Source of the DNA: Brachypterus glaber
Taxonomy: Eukaryota; Arthropoda; Insecta; Coleoptera; Kateretidae
Reading direction: 5' to 3'
Assembly (NCBI GenBank): GCA_958510825.1
Contig: OY294045.1
Location: 96,966,988-97,030,987 of the forward strand
Length of the DNA stretch: 64,000 nucleotides
The position numbers and the translations under genes are program-made. Of the stretch, positions 53,401-62,796 are shown piece after piece (the stretch's first letter is position 1; every line of letters begins with the position of its first letter). The notes under the pieces are model-generated. The model searched no databases. It saw only the letters and a list, made by a program, of their open reading frames with translations, and had not been told where the DNA came from.

Positions 53401-54189
53401 ATACATAAATCTAACGTTAGTTTCCTAACTAAATTCTAACCTTTTTCTAACCTAATTCTAACTTTAAATATTTTTTAAATTTCAATTATTAATACGTAAG
53501 CTATAGTAGAAAATACTCATTTCAGACCGCTAGGTGCCTAGGTTTGATAATTATTTATTATTTCTATAATGTTTAAAAAAATATCCCCCAAAAGTCAAAG
53601 TTATAGTAAGTCTGGCAACGCTGTACTATAATTGAAAAAATATTTTAAGATTCTGAATGTATAAATAAATATTAACTAGTTAAATATAAAGTTTTTCTGA
53701 GAGGTAAACGTATTTATCGAAGTATAACAGCATATTACACGAAGAATATTTAGGGCCACTTAAAAATATGGCTATTTTATAAATAAATGTAACGAAATTA
53801 TGTTTAAAAATATTATGATTGTTAAAATATATTAAGATTTATTTATATGAATAAATTTGTCTCCAGCTGCCATTTTATTATGCAGGTAGAAATTTCCTAG
53901 TTGGTCACGCCCCCTCCGAAAGTTAGAAATTAAACGTACTTATAGCGTATTTCTAACTTAAAAATCTAACGTTAGATTAACGTTTGTAACTAACGTTTGA
54001 TTCTATTAACGTTAGAAAGCGGGACATTTGCACATATTTTTATAACGTACTTTTATACAGTTTTCTAACGTTAGAAAAACGTTATTCTAACGTTAAATTT
54101 CTACTAGGAATAATAATACAAAAATTTAATCTTAATTTAAGTTAATCAGAATATTTATCAAAAATAATATTTTTCCTTACAAAACGTCA
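53401..54189. other. AT-rich spacer with clustered TAACGTTA motifs
   Basis: At least six TAACGTTA or close palindromes occur between about 53410 and 54100 (TCTAACGTTAG, ATTAACGTTAGAAAG, TTTCTAACGTTAGAAAAACG). No element ends were fixed and no gene was seen. Confidence 0.45.
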
Positions 54190-56600
54190 CAGTTTAGTTT
54201 AGTTTAGTTTAGTTTAGTTGTTTATTCATGTTAATAAGGCCTTACAATTGTCATACAAAAAATACATTTAAAAAATAAATAAATCACATTTAAATAACAT
54301 CAATATGTTTAAGATTATTAATTATATCACAGATGGAGTAGAAACAGTTTTCTATGAAAAAGTTTTTTATATGTAGCTTAAATTGTTTAAGGGGTAGGGT
54401 TTTTACCCCTGTAGGTAGCTGATTATAGGCAAGAGGGCCATAATAGTTTGTGCCATTTTTAGACCTGTCAATACGATGGAAATCTAAGTAGATATCATCA
54501 TTCTGACGGGGAGGATAGGTGTGAATGTTTTTGTGTAAAGAATAACGATTATAATTTTTCTTCACATAAAGGAGACACTCCAACATATACATGGACGGTA
54601 GTGTAAGGATTTTAAGATCGAAAAAGCTCTGGGTGCAATCTTCCCTATATTCTAATTTATTAAGGATTCTGATTGATCGACGTTGAAGTCCGAAGATTCT
54701 ATCAACAGAAGTGGCATGCCCCCAGGCTATAAGAGCGTAGCTAAGTCTACTATGAATGCTAGCGTAATATACAGTTTTCAGTACATCTGGGGTAACTACT
54801 CCAGCCAAACTCCTTAATGCATATATGCTTTTCACCAAGTTACTGGCCACAAAGTTGGTATGTTTTTCCCAAAGTAAGCCGTTATCGATATGGACACCCA
54901 AGAAGCGAACGGACTCGGGATTTGCAAAGTCACCGCAGTCTCTAAGAGTGAATACCATAACTTCGGTTTTGGATTCATTTAGGTTTAGTTTATTTGTAGC
55001 GAACCAGTCGCTGGCATCTAACTGCGCTTGTTTCAGGTCATCTAGCAGAGAAGACAAGTATTTACTTTTTTTGCGCATATTCGTGTCATCCGCGAACAAA
55101 ACAAAATCAGTGTCAGGAGAACAGCTCTTTATATCGTTAATATAAATTAAAAAAAGTGTAGGGCCGAACACCGATCCTTGGGCGACGCCTATAAAAGTAA
55201 AGAGGGGTTCTGACTGATTACCATTTGATGACACTATTTGCTCGCGGCTGAACATGAATGATACTATTAGATCGATACTTTCTTTAGAGAAACCGTAAAA
55301 ACTCAACTTCTGTGCCAAAATCTCTGGGTCAACGCAGTCAAATGCCTTTGACAGGTCGCACCAAATTGAACCCGTGTATAATCCCGAGTCGAATCCCTCA
55401 GTTATGGCATCAAGAAACTCATTTATTGCATCTGCAGTAGATCTTCCATGTCTGAAGCCGAACTGGGACGTATTAAACAGATTATTCAGTTCAAAGAATC
55501 CCACGATTTGCTTCTTAAGTGCATTCTCGAATATTTTTGAGAACAGAGGCGTGATAGAGATCGGCCTATAGTTTGAAGGATCGTCTTTAGGTCCTTTTTT
55601 ATGAATTGGGACGATTTTTGTTACTTTTAGGGATTGAGGATATATACCAGAACTTATACATTCATTGTACAATATTGATAGCGGTAATGAAATTAGTTTG
55701 GAAATAGATTTAATTATTTTAACATTTATACCATAGTAATCAATAGTTGAACTGTTTTTTAAGTCTTTTATTATGTCCTCAATCTCGTTACTAGACAAAT
55801 TTTGGAAACCAAATTTGAGTTTTTCCGAATTATTTATTGGGCTTTTTAAATATTCTCTAAAGTTTTTGTTTGACTGAGGTATTTTAGACCGCAGTGAAAC
55901 AGGAATATTTGCAAAGAAGTTGTTAAACTCATCTGGTAATATTTTTGTGGTTTGCTGTTTAATTTTACAAGGTTTGTTGCTGTTTATTACTCTCCAAACT
56001 GCCTTCTGAGGATTGTCAGAAGCGGCAATATATTCTGAGTGTGCCTTGGTTTTTGCCTGAAGTATAGCTTCTTTATATTTTTTTCTATACATGTTTGTAA
56101 TGTTAGTAATTTCGGGGTTATTTTCATATTTGGATACTTCATACATAAACCTAAGCCTTTCTCGCATGTTTCTGATGTTATTGTTGAACCAGTTTACAAT
56201 TGGCTTTTTTTGAGCTTCTATAATATACTTTGTTTTTTCTGGGAAGGCAGTTTGCAGAGCATTTGTGATTTTTTTCAGAAAAACATCAAATTTAGTGTCT
56301 GGGTTTTTGTTTGTTTCTGATATAAAAGTCCAGTCAATGTTGTTGACCAGTGTATGTAAACTTTTTAATCCTGCTTCAGTTATGGGCCTAGAGACGATCC
56401 TTTTTTTTGGGACTTTAGTTTGTTTAACTTTAATTATTACACCATTGTGATCTGAAATATTAAGACATAGCACATTAGTGGAATAATAGTTTTTGGGCAG
56501 ATTAGTAAATATGTTGTCAATGCATGCCAGGCGTCTGGTTGGATCCGTTATTGTTTGATGGAGGTTACACAGCTTTGGAGACCAAGAGGCCCAAACGTGA
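54190..56600 (-). mobile_element. Non-LTR retrotransposon, 5'-truncated, RT frame open
   Basis: On the minus strand: part of the endonuclease, the complete RT and C-terminus, then a short 3' UTR with ATGAATAAACAACTAAAC (polyadenylation signal) and an (AAACT)n tail at 54190-54219. It is 2.4 kb. The 5' junction falls at about 56590-56605, where the sequence changes to a dispersed repeat. The long intact frame makes it the best preserved LINE in the window. Confidence 0.9.
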
Positions 56601-56605
56601 CAAAT
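54290..56605 (-). CDS. Non-LTR retrotransposon ORF2 (partial endonuclease plus RT)
   Basis: No element start codon is present. The frame is open from about 56605, and the part from 56473 gives 727 residues without a stop. Upstream residues read LHQTITDPTRRLACIDNIFT, then NISDHNGVI, the C-terminal His-containing end of an APE-type endonuclease. RT blocks follow: KVTKIVPIHKKGPKDDPSNY, FGFRHGRSTADAI, DLSKAFDCVDPE, AQGSVFGPTLF and LFADDTNM with the catalytic Asp pair. The thumb and C-terminal part are complete (LQRRSIRILNKLEYREDC, YNQLPTGVKTLPLK). There is no RNase H. CR1/jockey-like by arrangement. It could make RT only if expressed from a nearby promoter. Confidence 0.88.
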   Translation of the reverse strand: MCHVWASWSPKLCNLHQTITDPTRRLACIDNIFTNLPKNYYSTNVLCLNISDHNGVIIKVKQTKVPKKRIVSRPITEAGLKSLHTLVNNIDWTFISETNKNPDTKFDVFLKKITNALQTAFPEKTKYIIEAQKKPIVNWFNNNIRNMRERLRFMYEVSKYENNPEITNITNMYRKKYKEAILQAKTKAHSEYIAASDNPQKAVWRVINSNKPCKIKQQTTKILPDEFNNFFANIPVSLRSKIPQSNKNFREYLKSPINNSEKLKFGFQNLSSNEIEDIIKDLKNSSTIDYYGINVKIIKSISKLISLPLSILYNECISSGIYPQSLKVTKIVPIHKKGPKDDPSNYRPISITPLFSKIFENALKKQIVGFFELNNLFNTSQFGFRHGRSTADAINEFLDAITEGFDSGLYTGSIWCDLSKAFDCVDPEILAQKLSFYGFSKESIDLIVSFMFSREQIVSSNGNQSEPLFTFIGVAQGSVFGPTLFLIYINDIKSCSPDTDFVLFADDTNMRKKSKYLSSLLDDLKQAQLDASDWFATNKLNLNESKTEVMVFTLRDCGDFANPESVRFLGVHIDNGLLWEKHTNFVASNLVKSIYALRSLAGVVTPDVLKTVYYASIHSRLSYALIAWGHATSVDRIFGLQRRSIRILNKLEYREDCTQSFFDLKILTLPSMYMLECLLYVKKNYNRYSLHKNIHTYPPRQNDDIYLDFHRIDRSKNGTNYYGPLAYNQLPTGVKTLPLKQFKLHIKNFFIENCFYSICDIINNLKHIDVI

Positions 56606-56890
56606 GAGTATTGCTATTTAAACTTTTTTAGTCATAACTTGAGAAGTTTGAACACAAGACTTGATTTTTGGTACTGTTTTTCATGTTAATAATGCAATTA
56701 ATTTACATAAATTTATAAACCACCTTTAAGGGAATATAGGGGTTTTATAGGGGTCCTTAAGGGGCTAAATATATAAACAGGTGGGTTAAGTCACTTTAGC
56801 TTAATTTTATATATATTTTTTACATTCTTGTCTTTTATTTAGGGTTTATTGACAAAAATTATTCCCCCCCCCCAGCCCCTTACAATGTCA
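56606..56890. repeat. Dispersed repeat, partner at 53021-53400
   Basis: AGTCATAACTTGAGAAGTTT, GGGGTCCTTAAGGGGCTAAA, GGTGGGTTAAGTCAC and CCCCCCCAGCCCC parallel the copy on the other side of the LINE. The LINE may have entered one member of a tandem or duplicated pair. Confidence 0.55.
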
Positions 56891-57164
56891 GATTATACGG
56901 ATAAATCTAAAAAGGCCCTTAAAACTGGTTTTCGCCCTATAACTTATGACGGAAACCTCATAGAAACAAAAACAGCACAGAAAATAAAAGAACACAAAAA
57001 TGAAATTTTGTTTAATAAAAACGTTTCCTCAATTTCTATTGGTTGGGAGATATAAAGCATTTAAGGTCGTAACTCACTCGGTGTTAGAACATTTTAGCAC
57101 TAGCTGCCATTTGCATGACATGTACAATGCCGCAGAGCTTAAAAAAAAACTCGATTGATTCCAC
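56891..57164. other. Spacer, no secure gene
   Basis: A 68-residue frame (56849-57055) overlaps the repeat and has no known domain. Confidence 0.4.
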
Positions 57165-57629
57165 CGGCACACAAAAAAAAGGTTTGGGTCGCTGAATCTG
57201 AATCCGAGGTCAGAATTTAAATGTTAGCGTTCAAAATGTCGGATCCAATATGGCGGATTAGATTTTTGCTCGGATTTGCTTGAAACCTGATACTCGGGGG
57301 TTTTTGGGGTTGCTGATTACGAATTGAAATTAGCGGATCCAATATGGAGGATTAAATTTTCCGAGAAACTTTAAAAAATCTAATCCGCCATATTGGGCAA
57401 GCCATTTTAAATTTTGTAAAACTGGCACCAGATTCGTACTCCCCAAAAACCTTCGAGTACAAAGGTTTCAAGCAAATCCTAGTAACTTTAAAAAATCTAA
57501 TCCGTCAAATTGGATCCGCCATTTTGAACACTAACTTTAAATTCTTCTCGGATTCAAATTCAGCGACCCAAAGTACGTAAGAATTGACTAGTCTGGTCTG
57601 CTGCACTCGAGATTTTTTTTGTGTGCCGT
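57165..57629. mobile_element. Palindromic element with CGGCACACAAAA ends
   Basis: CGGCACACAAAAAAAA at the left and TTTTTTTTGTGTGCCG at the right. The arms continue through GGTTTGGGTCGCTGAATCTG and GATCCAATATGGCGGATTAG and their inverses. Most of the element is one long imperfect hairpin. It shares GTCGCTGAA and ATGGCGGATCCAATATGG with 1.6 and 23.8-24.0 kb. Confidence 0.8.
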
Positions 57630-58727
57630 TGTTACAAAAAGTTATTTCTTACAAGAATCTATTCGAATCTTTGGTCTATTTTTTCTAAATATTGATTCTA
57701 TAGAGTTTCCTATAATCACTCCTAATTTAACAGCTGAAAGTCGAAAACTGTGTCAACATGCTCACACCGCTGGGGGAGTGATCCATCAATGAGATGAATA
57801 TTTCAAGACAAGGAAAACAAATACTGAAAACATGGATGACTTCGCAATTTATAGTTAACTCCTAGTAAATATTACATGTAGGTACGTACAAACTTCCTCT
57901 ATGCTTAAAGTTAACTCGTATGTTAAACTTTTTTTCACTAATTTTTACTTTTTTTACCTAGACAAAAAATTCTTGGATACAAATGCAAAAATAAGAAACG
58001 TTGTCGTCTGTCCGTCGGTGCGATGTCATGTTTTTTTGTTTACACGTTAACTCAAAAAGTCTAAACGAATTAACCGATCGACTCGAAATTTCGGAAAAAG
58101 AATTTTTTTTGAAAAAAAAAAGAAAAATATTAAAATTTCGTTTTGAAAAAAAAAAATTAATTTTTTTTTGTCTTTTTTGTTTTTTTGAAATAAGATTGTT
58201 TTCTGAAAAGAAAAGTCCAAACAGTTTTTTAAACTATTTTTTTTATTTTCGAAATGCAATATATCATTATCTGTGAATAGTTTATAATGGAATTCGTAGC
58301 ATCTTCACGGCTTGTTTTACATAAATCTTGAAATCCAAATCCATAAAAACACACTCCAGCATATGTTTTTTAATAATTAAAAATAATAATTATTATAATT
58401 AAGATAATTATCTTTTTTTTGTTTTTTTTTTTAACATTTGTTGTTGAGGGACACGGATGTCCCTCACGGGCCGTACGGTCCGAACTTTGTTATTTTTGTT
58501 GAATATAATTTTGTTGAATATAGACGATATTTTTAGTAGAATAACTAACAAAATTCCTTTTTTAAAACTTTCCAGTATCTCCAGTTAATAAAAAACAACA
58601 ACGAATTCAGTTCATGAACTCAAAAGAAAAAAAAAAACAGTTTGAGAAATAATGCTAGCTCCTTCGCCATAATTGTAAATATTAAATAAGATGTTACTTA
58701 CTTTATTTTATAATGTCTGATGTCTAA
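57630..58727. other. AT-rich low-complexity sequence with one GC hairpin
   Basis: Poly-A/T runs at 58090-58260 give spurious Lys- and Phe-rich frames on both strands. A GC-rich pair of hairpins, GAGGGACACGGATGTCCCTC followed by CGGGCCGTACGGTCCG, lies at about 58446-58482. No gene seen. Confidence 0.5.
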
Positions 58728-59233
58728 TAGTATATTAAAGTACTAGTTTCATAACATACGTTTTTAGCGCACGAGTACAAGTTTAGAAAACGAGCCGCTT
58801 GCGGTGAGTTTTCTAAAGTACTAGTGCGCTAAAAACGTGTTATGAAACGGGTGCTTTATACAATTTTTTCTATTTTGATCTAAAATTTTAAAAAACTTAC
58901 ATTTAAATTGATGACTGATTTAGGGATTTTTGTTTCGAATTGGCATTACAGTTTTTGCCATGTTTAAAATTCTAAAAACGAATATTATTTTGATATATTT
59001 TATAGTCATTTCTTCTCTTTTCCACTGCAAGTAACCAAGCCACAATTTTAACACGGTAAAACATAACCTAAACACAAAATTTTGTAGAAAATTAAACTTT
59101 AAACGTCGCGACGTTCACAATTGCACGGCAAACGTCAAGAGATAGACTTTTGTCTGTTGCCAATCCAAAAGAAAAAAAGTAGATATCTCTTATGTGTGAT
59201 AATGAGCTTATAAGAGTGGCAAAATAGAAAAAA
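58728..59233 (+). repeat. Foldback family P, copy 4 (long form)
   Basis: Begins AATAGTATATTAAAGTACTA, has the palindromic core (TTTTTAGCGCACGAGTACAA, centre CGAGCCGCTTGCGG, CTAGTGCGCTAAAAACG), then the 0.39-kb tail ending AGCTTATAAGAGTGGCAAAA. It matches 19053-19570 through the whole length. Confidence 0.85.
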
Positions 59234-59284
59234 AAAACAGTTATGTGGTGAGAAACGCGGGTGTCGCCAAGCGATTTCTGTGTG

Positions 59285-59907
59285 AGTAGGGCCGTTGAGA
59301 GAAAATCGGGCCCCCGACTATTTTTATTCCTCCCAAAAATTGTGATGACAAAAAAGCAAATCACTCCCTCCGGCCGCCCCAATAAAATCCGGGCCTTCAA
59401 ATGTTTTTTTCTTAAAAAGCTCATCACCCCTAGAAAAACAATCCGGGCCCCCAATTTTTTTTTTTAACTTTAATAATAAAGGTATCGGTCGAAAAAGCCT
59501 TTGGCAGATTTGCCCTAAACAAACAAACTAACAACAACAAACAAAGTTTTTCGCATTCGCAAAAAACAGTTAGGCAAAAAAGCAAGTCCTATGGAAGCTG
59601 GGTGGATGGTTTGAACGGACACCCTATGGATGTCCACAGTTGTGTCATCTGGACCCTGAACGGATGTCCATGGGACGTCCATAGAGAAAAAATGGGCATC
59701 CTATGGACATACAGCCGTCCATGAACATACATAAAAAGTCCATTGGACGTCCATAGTACTTTGTGCTATCTGGGTTCAGACTAAAAGAAAAAAATGAAAT
59801 CAGGATTTCGATTAAAATCCGGGTCCCCACAGAAAAAAAAACAGAAACTTCGATCCCGGGGGGGCCGAAAACAACCCCGACCCCCCTCCCTCTCGACGGG
59901 CCTGTTT
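59285..59907. mobile_element. TIR element with GGGCC(G/C)GT ends and internal GGACGTCCAT repeats
   Basis: The left end AGGGCCGTTGAGAG and the right end CTCTCGACGGGCCTG are imperfect inverses. CGGGCCCCC-type motifs recur inside. From about 59600 to 59780 the palindrome GGACGTCCAT and relatives occur repeatedly, ending GTGCTATCTGGG, which resembles the end of another element family. Probably nested. No coding sequence. Confidence 0.55.
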
Positions 59908-60599
59908 GTGAGGGACACGAATATCTTTAGTGGGGTTCAACGTGTTAAATCTAGATTTTATTATCCCAAAGGAAAATCTTGCGTAAAAAATAATTATTGT
60001 GTTTTTTCGATGTTTTTTTTTACATTAAATGTAAGAAATTTTCTTTACTACCTATATGGAAAAAATATTTCTGAAAAAAAACTAGTTGGTCTGTCGTCGA
60101 TCTGTCCAGAAAAATTTGTGAACACGATAACTCGAGAACGATTTGAGCTAAAGAATTTAATGAAATATAGGTTCCTTACTCAAACCCGGCTGATATTGTT
60201 TTTGGTACAAATCGGGATGGGTTCAAAGAGGTTATAAACCATTTCTTTCATATTATTTTTTACTCAAAATTTTTTTAAAAAAGTTTTTTGAAAACAAAAT
60301 TATCTGGTGGGGGACTTTTTTGTCGGTAATACACAAGACACAATCTGTATTCTTCTAGCTGTAGAGCGACAAGAGTACACTGACATCCCACCAGTTTAGG
60401 GAATTTATTCCAGAGCTAAACTTTGTCCTGCATTGTGTCCCGATGAGACGCCCATAATTTATGGCCTACTTGACTGCGTAAATGTAGTTCGCGTATTTGG
60501 ACCAAATAAATAACTGTCAAAATGCTTCTTGTATTAGAGTCACTCTGTCTGCCGGGGCGCTCTATCATTCTGCGGCGGTTTTAGCAGAATGATAGAGAA
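59908..60599. other. Intergenic sequence, no gene seen
   Basis: The 147-residue frame (59794-60237) starts inside the TIR element and shows no known domain. A small hairpin, CTCTATCATTCTGC with GCAGAATGATAGAG, lies at about 60560-60597. Confidence 0.45.
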
Positions 60600-60818
60600 A
60601 AAATCAGTGGTGGCTTTTATTTTATTTAACACATAAATATTTAATAATTTTATATTAGAAAAATGGCAAAACACAATATCCCGTAGGATATACTTAACAC
60701 TTTCAAGTTGACATCTGTTTTACGATTGACTTGTCGGTTGCCTACACTCTAGCGCGCAAAATTTAATTTTGCGCTTGCTGTCATTGTTACGAACAGAAAA
60801 GTAAAATGCTAAGAAATA
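60600..60818. repeat. Left part of the repeat interrupted by the Penelope-like element
   Basis: TTTTACGATTGACTTGTCGG and GTTGCCTACACTCTAGCGCG correspond to 7250-7300. The repeat resumes after the insertion (from about 62100: TTTTTCGGTCAGAAAACTTC, TAGAAATGTTAACTTT). Confidence 0.65.
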
Positions 60819-60848
60819 TAAAGAACTTTCACTTTCGGGTTTTTCTGA

Positions 60849-61924
60849 TACAGGGAGAGTTCTATGAACAAGTGTCAGGCGCCGCAATGGGATCCCCATT
60901 ATCACCCCCTGCGGCCAATGCTTTCATGGAATACTTCGAGAAAAAAGCTATTGAGTAATTTCCATTAAAACCTAAAATTTGGCGCAGATACGTAGTCGAT
61001 GTCTATGCTATTTGGCCCCATGGCATGGAAAGCCTTCAAGGTTTTCTAAATCACCTCAATTCCCAACATAAATCTATACGGTTTACGATGGAAATTGAGA
61101 ACAACGGATCACTTCCCTTTTTGGACGTTTTGGTTTACAAAACGGAAAATGACTCAATAGGATACTCGGTATACAAGAAGAAAACCCACACTGACAGATA
61201 CCTAAACGCATTTTCACATCACCATCCCTCTCAAAAACGCTCGGTAGTTAATTCACTTGTTCATAGGGCTTTCATGATTTCAGACAAGAATTCCCTAGAC
61301 ACAGAACTCCTTAAACTAACCAAAGCCTTGACCATGAACGGTTATACCAAAAAAGACATTAAAAAGACCATATACAAATACAGAAATCCCAGACCCAAAC
61401 AACAGGACAATAGTGACAATGACAGACAGACACAAGTTATACTTCCCTATGTAAGCGGTATCACGGATAAAATAGGTAAACTTTTGAAGAAGTCAAATAT
61501 TAAGCCTATATTTCGGTCCAACCAAAAATTAGGTCAATGTTTGACTTCAACAAAAGACAAAATACCCCTGAGTTCAGAAGGCGTATATAAAATACCCTGC
61601 TCCTGTGGTACGGTTTACATAGGTGAAACTAAGAGAAAAATTTCTACAAGACTTCAAGAGCATGAGCGCAATATAAGAAAGAAACAAATTTCCTTATCGG
61701 CAGTAGCCGAACATGTACATGAAACAGGTCATAAAATCAATTTGTCTGAAACAAAACAAATATTAACAGAAAACAGAAAAATGCCAAGGAAGATACGGGA
61801 ATCGATAGAAATCATCAAGCATCCTAACAATATCAATCGCGACACTGGTTACCACTTACCTGCAATATGGAAGTCTTTGATAGGAAAAACCTCGTCACGG
61901 GTGAATAACCACAACTCGTCATAA
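60849..61924 (+). pseudogene. Penelope RT C-terminus with GIY-YIG endonuclease
   Basis: The RT remnant reads QGEFYEQVSGAAMGSPLSPP, then an in-frame TAA near 60956, then RRYVVDVYAIWPHG. The usual catalytic YVDD is altered to YVVD, losing the first Asp of the pair. The open part is 61025-61924 (299 residues): FTMEIENNGSLPFLDVLVYK and TDRYLNAFSHHHPSQKRSV (RT thumb and linker), then GIY-YIG motifs GVYKIPCSCGTVYIGETKRK and STRLQEHERN. It ends RDTGYHLPAIWKSLIG. The order RT then GIY-YIG identifies the Penelope class. Stop, mutated active site and missing 5' half make it non-functional. Confidence 0.9.
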
Positions 61925-61967
61925 ATAATGACACAAGTTGATTCGAAACTTAGTTTCAGATTAATCC

Positions 61968-61997
61968 CTGAAGATATCTAGTAGTAAGAGACGAAAC
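61968..61997 (+). ncRNA. Hammerhead-like motif at Penelope 3' end
   Basis: CTGAAGA (fits CUGANGA), a weak stem-loop region, then GAAAC followed by ATCGG. Penelope-like elements are known to carry minimal hammerhead ribozymes here. Stem II pairing is poor, so activity is doubtful. Confidence 0.4.
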
Positions 61998-62165
61998 ATC
62001 GGAAAGTGAAAATCCATTAACACGGTCTAAACCCGAAAGTGAAAGTTCTTTATATCTTAATGGCCGTGAAAGCTTAAAATCTAAAATATGCTAAGAAATA
62101 GGTTATTTTTCGGTCAGAAAACTTCATTTGTTTTTGTAGAAATGTTAACTTTGTTTAGGAAACTG

Positions 62166-62796
62166 TTGTGTTGGTGTTGCTTATTCTTTTATCTTTAAGA
62201 ATAAAAAAGTTATAGGGGCGAGCCAAACCTTTGAAAAACATCCGGTATATAAGTATACTTATATATTAAGTATACTTAGTTTTGAACTATTAAATTCCCC
62301 TAAAAAGCTAGCTAGAAGAGTACTGTGTTAGAAAATTTTGAAAAAAAAATGTTTTAATCACTATGGGCAGTCCGTGTAGAAATTTTAGTAAGTATTTATA
62401 AAATATCGGTGATTTTCGTTAATATACCTAAGGGTTTTAAGAAATCTGATACATTTTATTGTGAACTCAAAAGTTTTAAATTTTGGAAGTCATACAAAAA
62501 GTCGGAAGTCCGTGTACCTACCAATATTTTGCTAGATTTTAACGAAACAATTTTTTTTTCACTACTACCTTTAGAACATACCATTATTTATCATGTTTTC
62601 AGACTGTAAAATCAATTTTCTTCACCTATAGCAATAATAATTTTTTCTCTCCGAGTAGGAGTAAATTTTATAAACAATTGATTTCTGTCACTTTAGACGT
62701 TTCAGTTCTATTTAAAATTTTTACTAATTAAACCCAAGAAAATAGCTTTAAATAACTTTTTATTTATTAAATATAATTCTTTATAATTATTAACAA
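62166..62796. other. AT-rich spacer
   Basis: A small palindrome, AAGTATACTTATATATTAAG, lies near 62260. The frame at 62409-62609 has no known domain. Confidence 0.45.

Larger units (their letters stand above)
60819..62087 (+). mobile_element. Penelope-like element, truncated and degenerate
   Basis: Flanked by the 13-bp direct repeat ATGCTAAGAAATA (60806-60818 and 62088-62100). Just inside, AAAGAACTTTCACTTTCGGG (from 60820) is inverted near 62031-62054, a terminal inverted segment as often seen in Penelope-like elements. It codes for the end of the RT and a GIY-YIG endonuclease domain. A hammerhead-like motif lies near the 3' end. Confidence 0.85.

Noticed and set aside
58001..58276. Lys/Phe-rich frames on both strands
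   Set aside because: Produced by poly-A and poly-T runs; low complexity with no domain.
59794..60237. 147-residue plus-strand frame
   Set aside because: It begins inside a TIR element, changes composition midway and matches no family I know; probably a chance frame.
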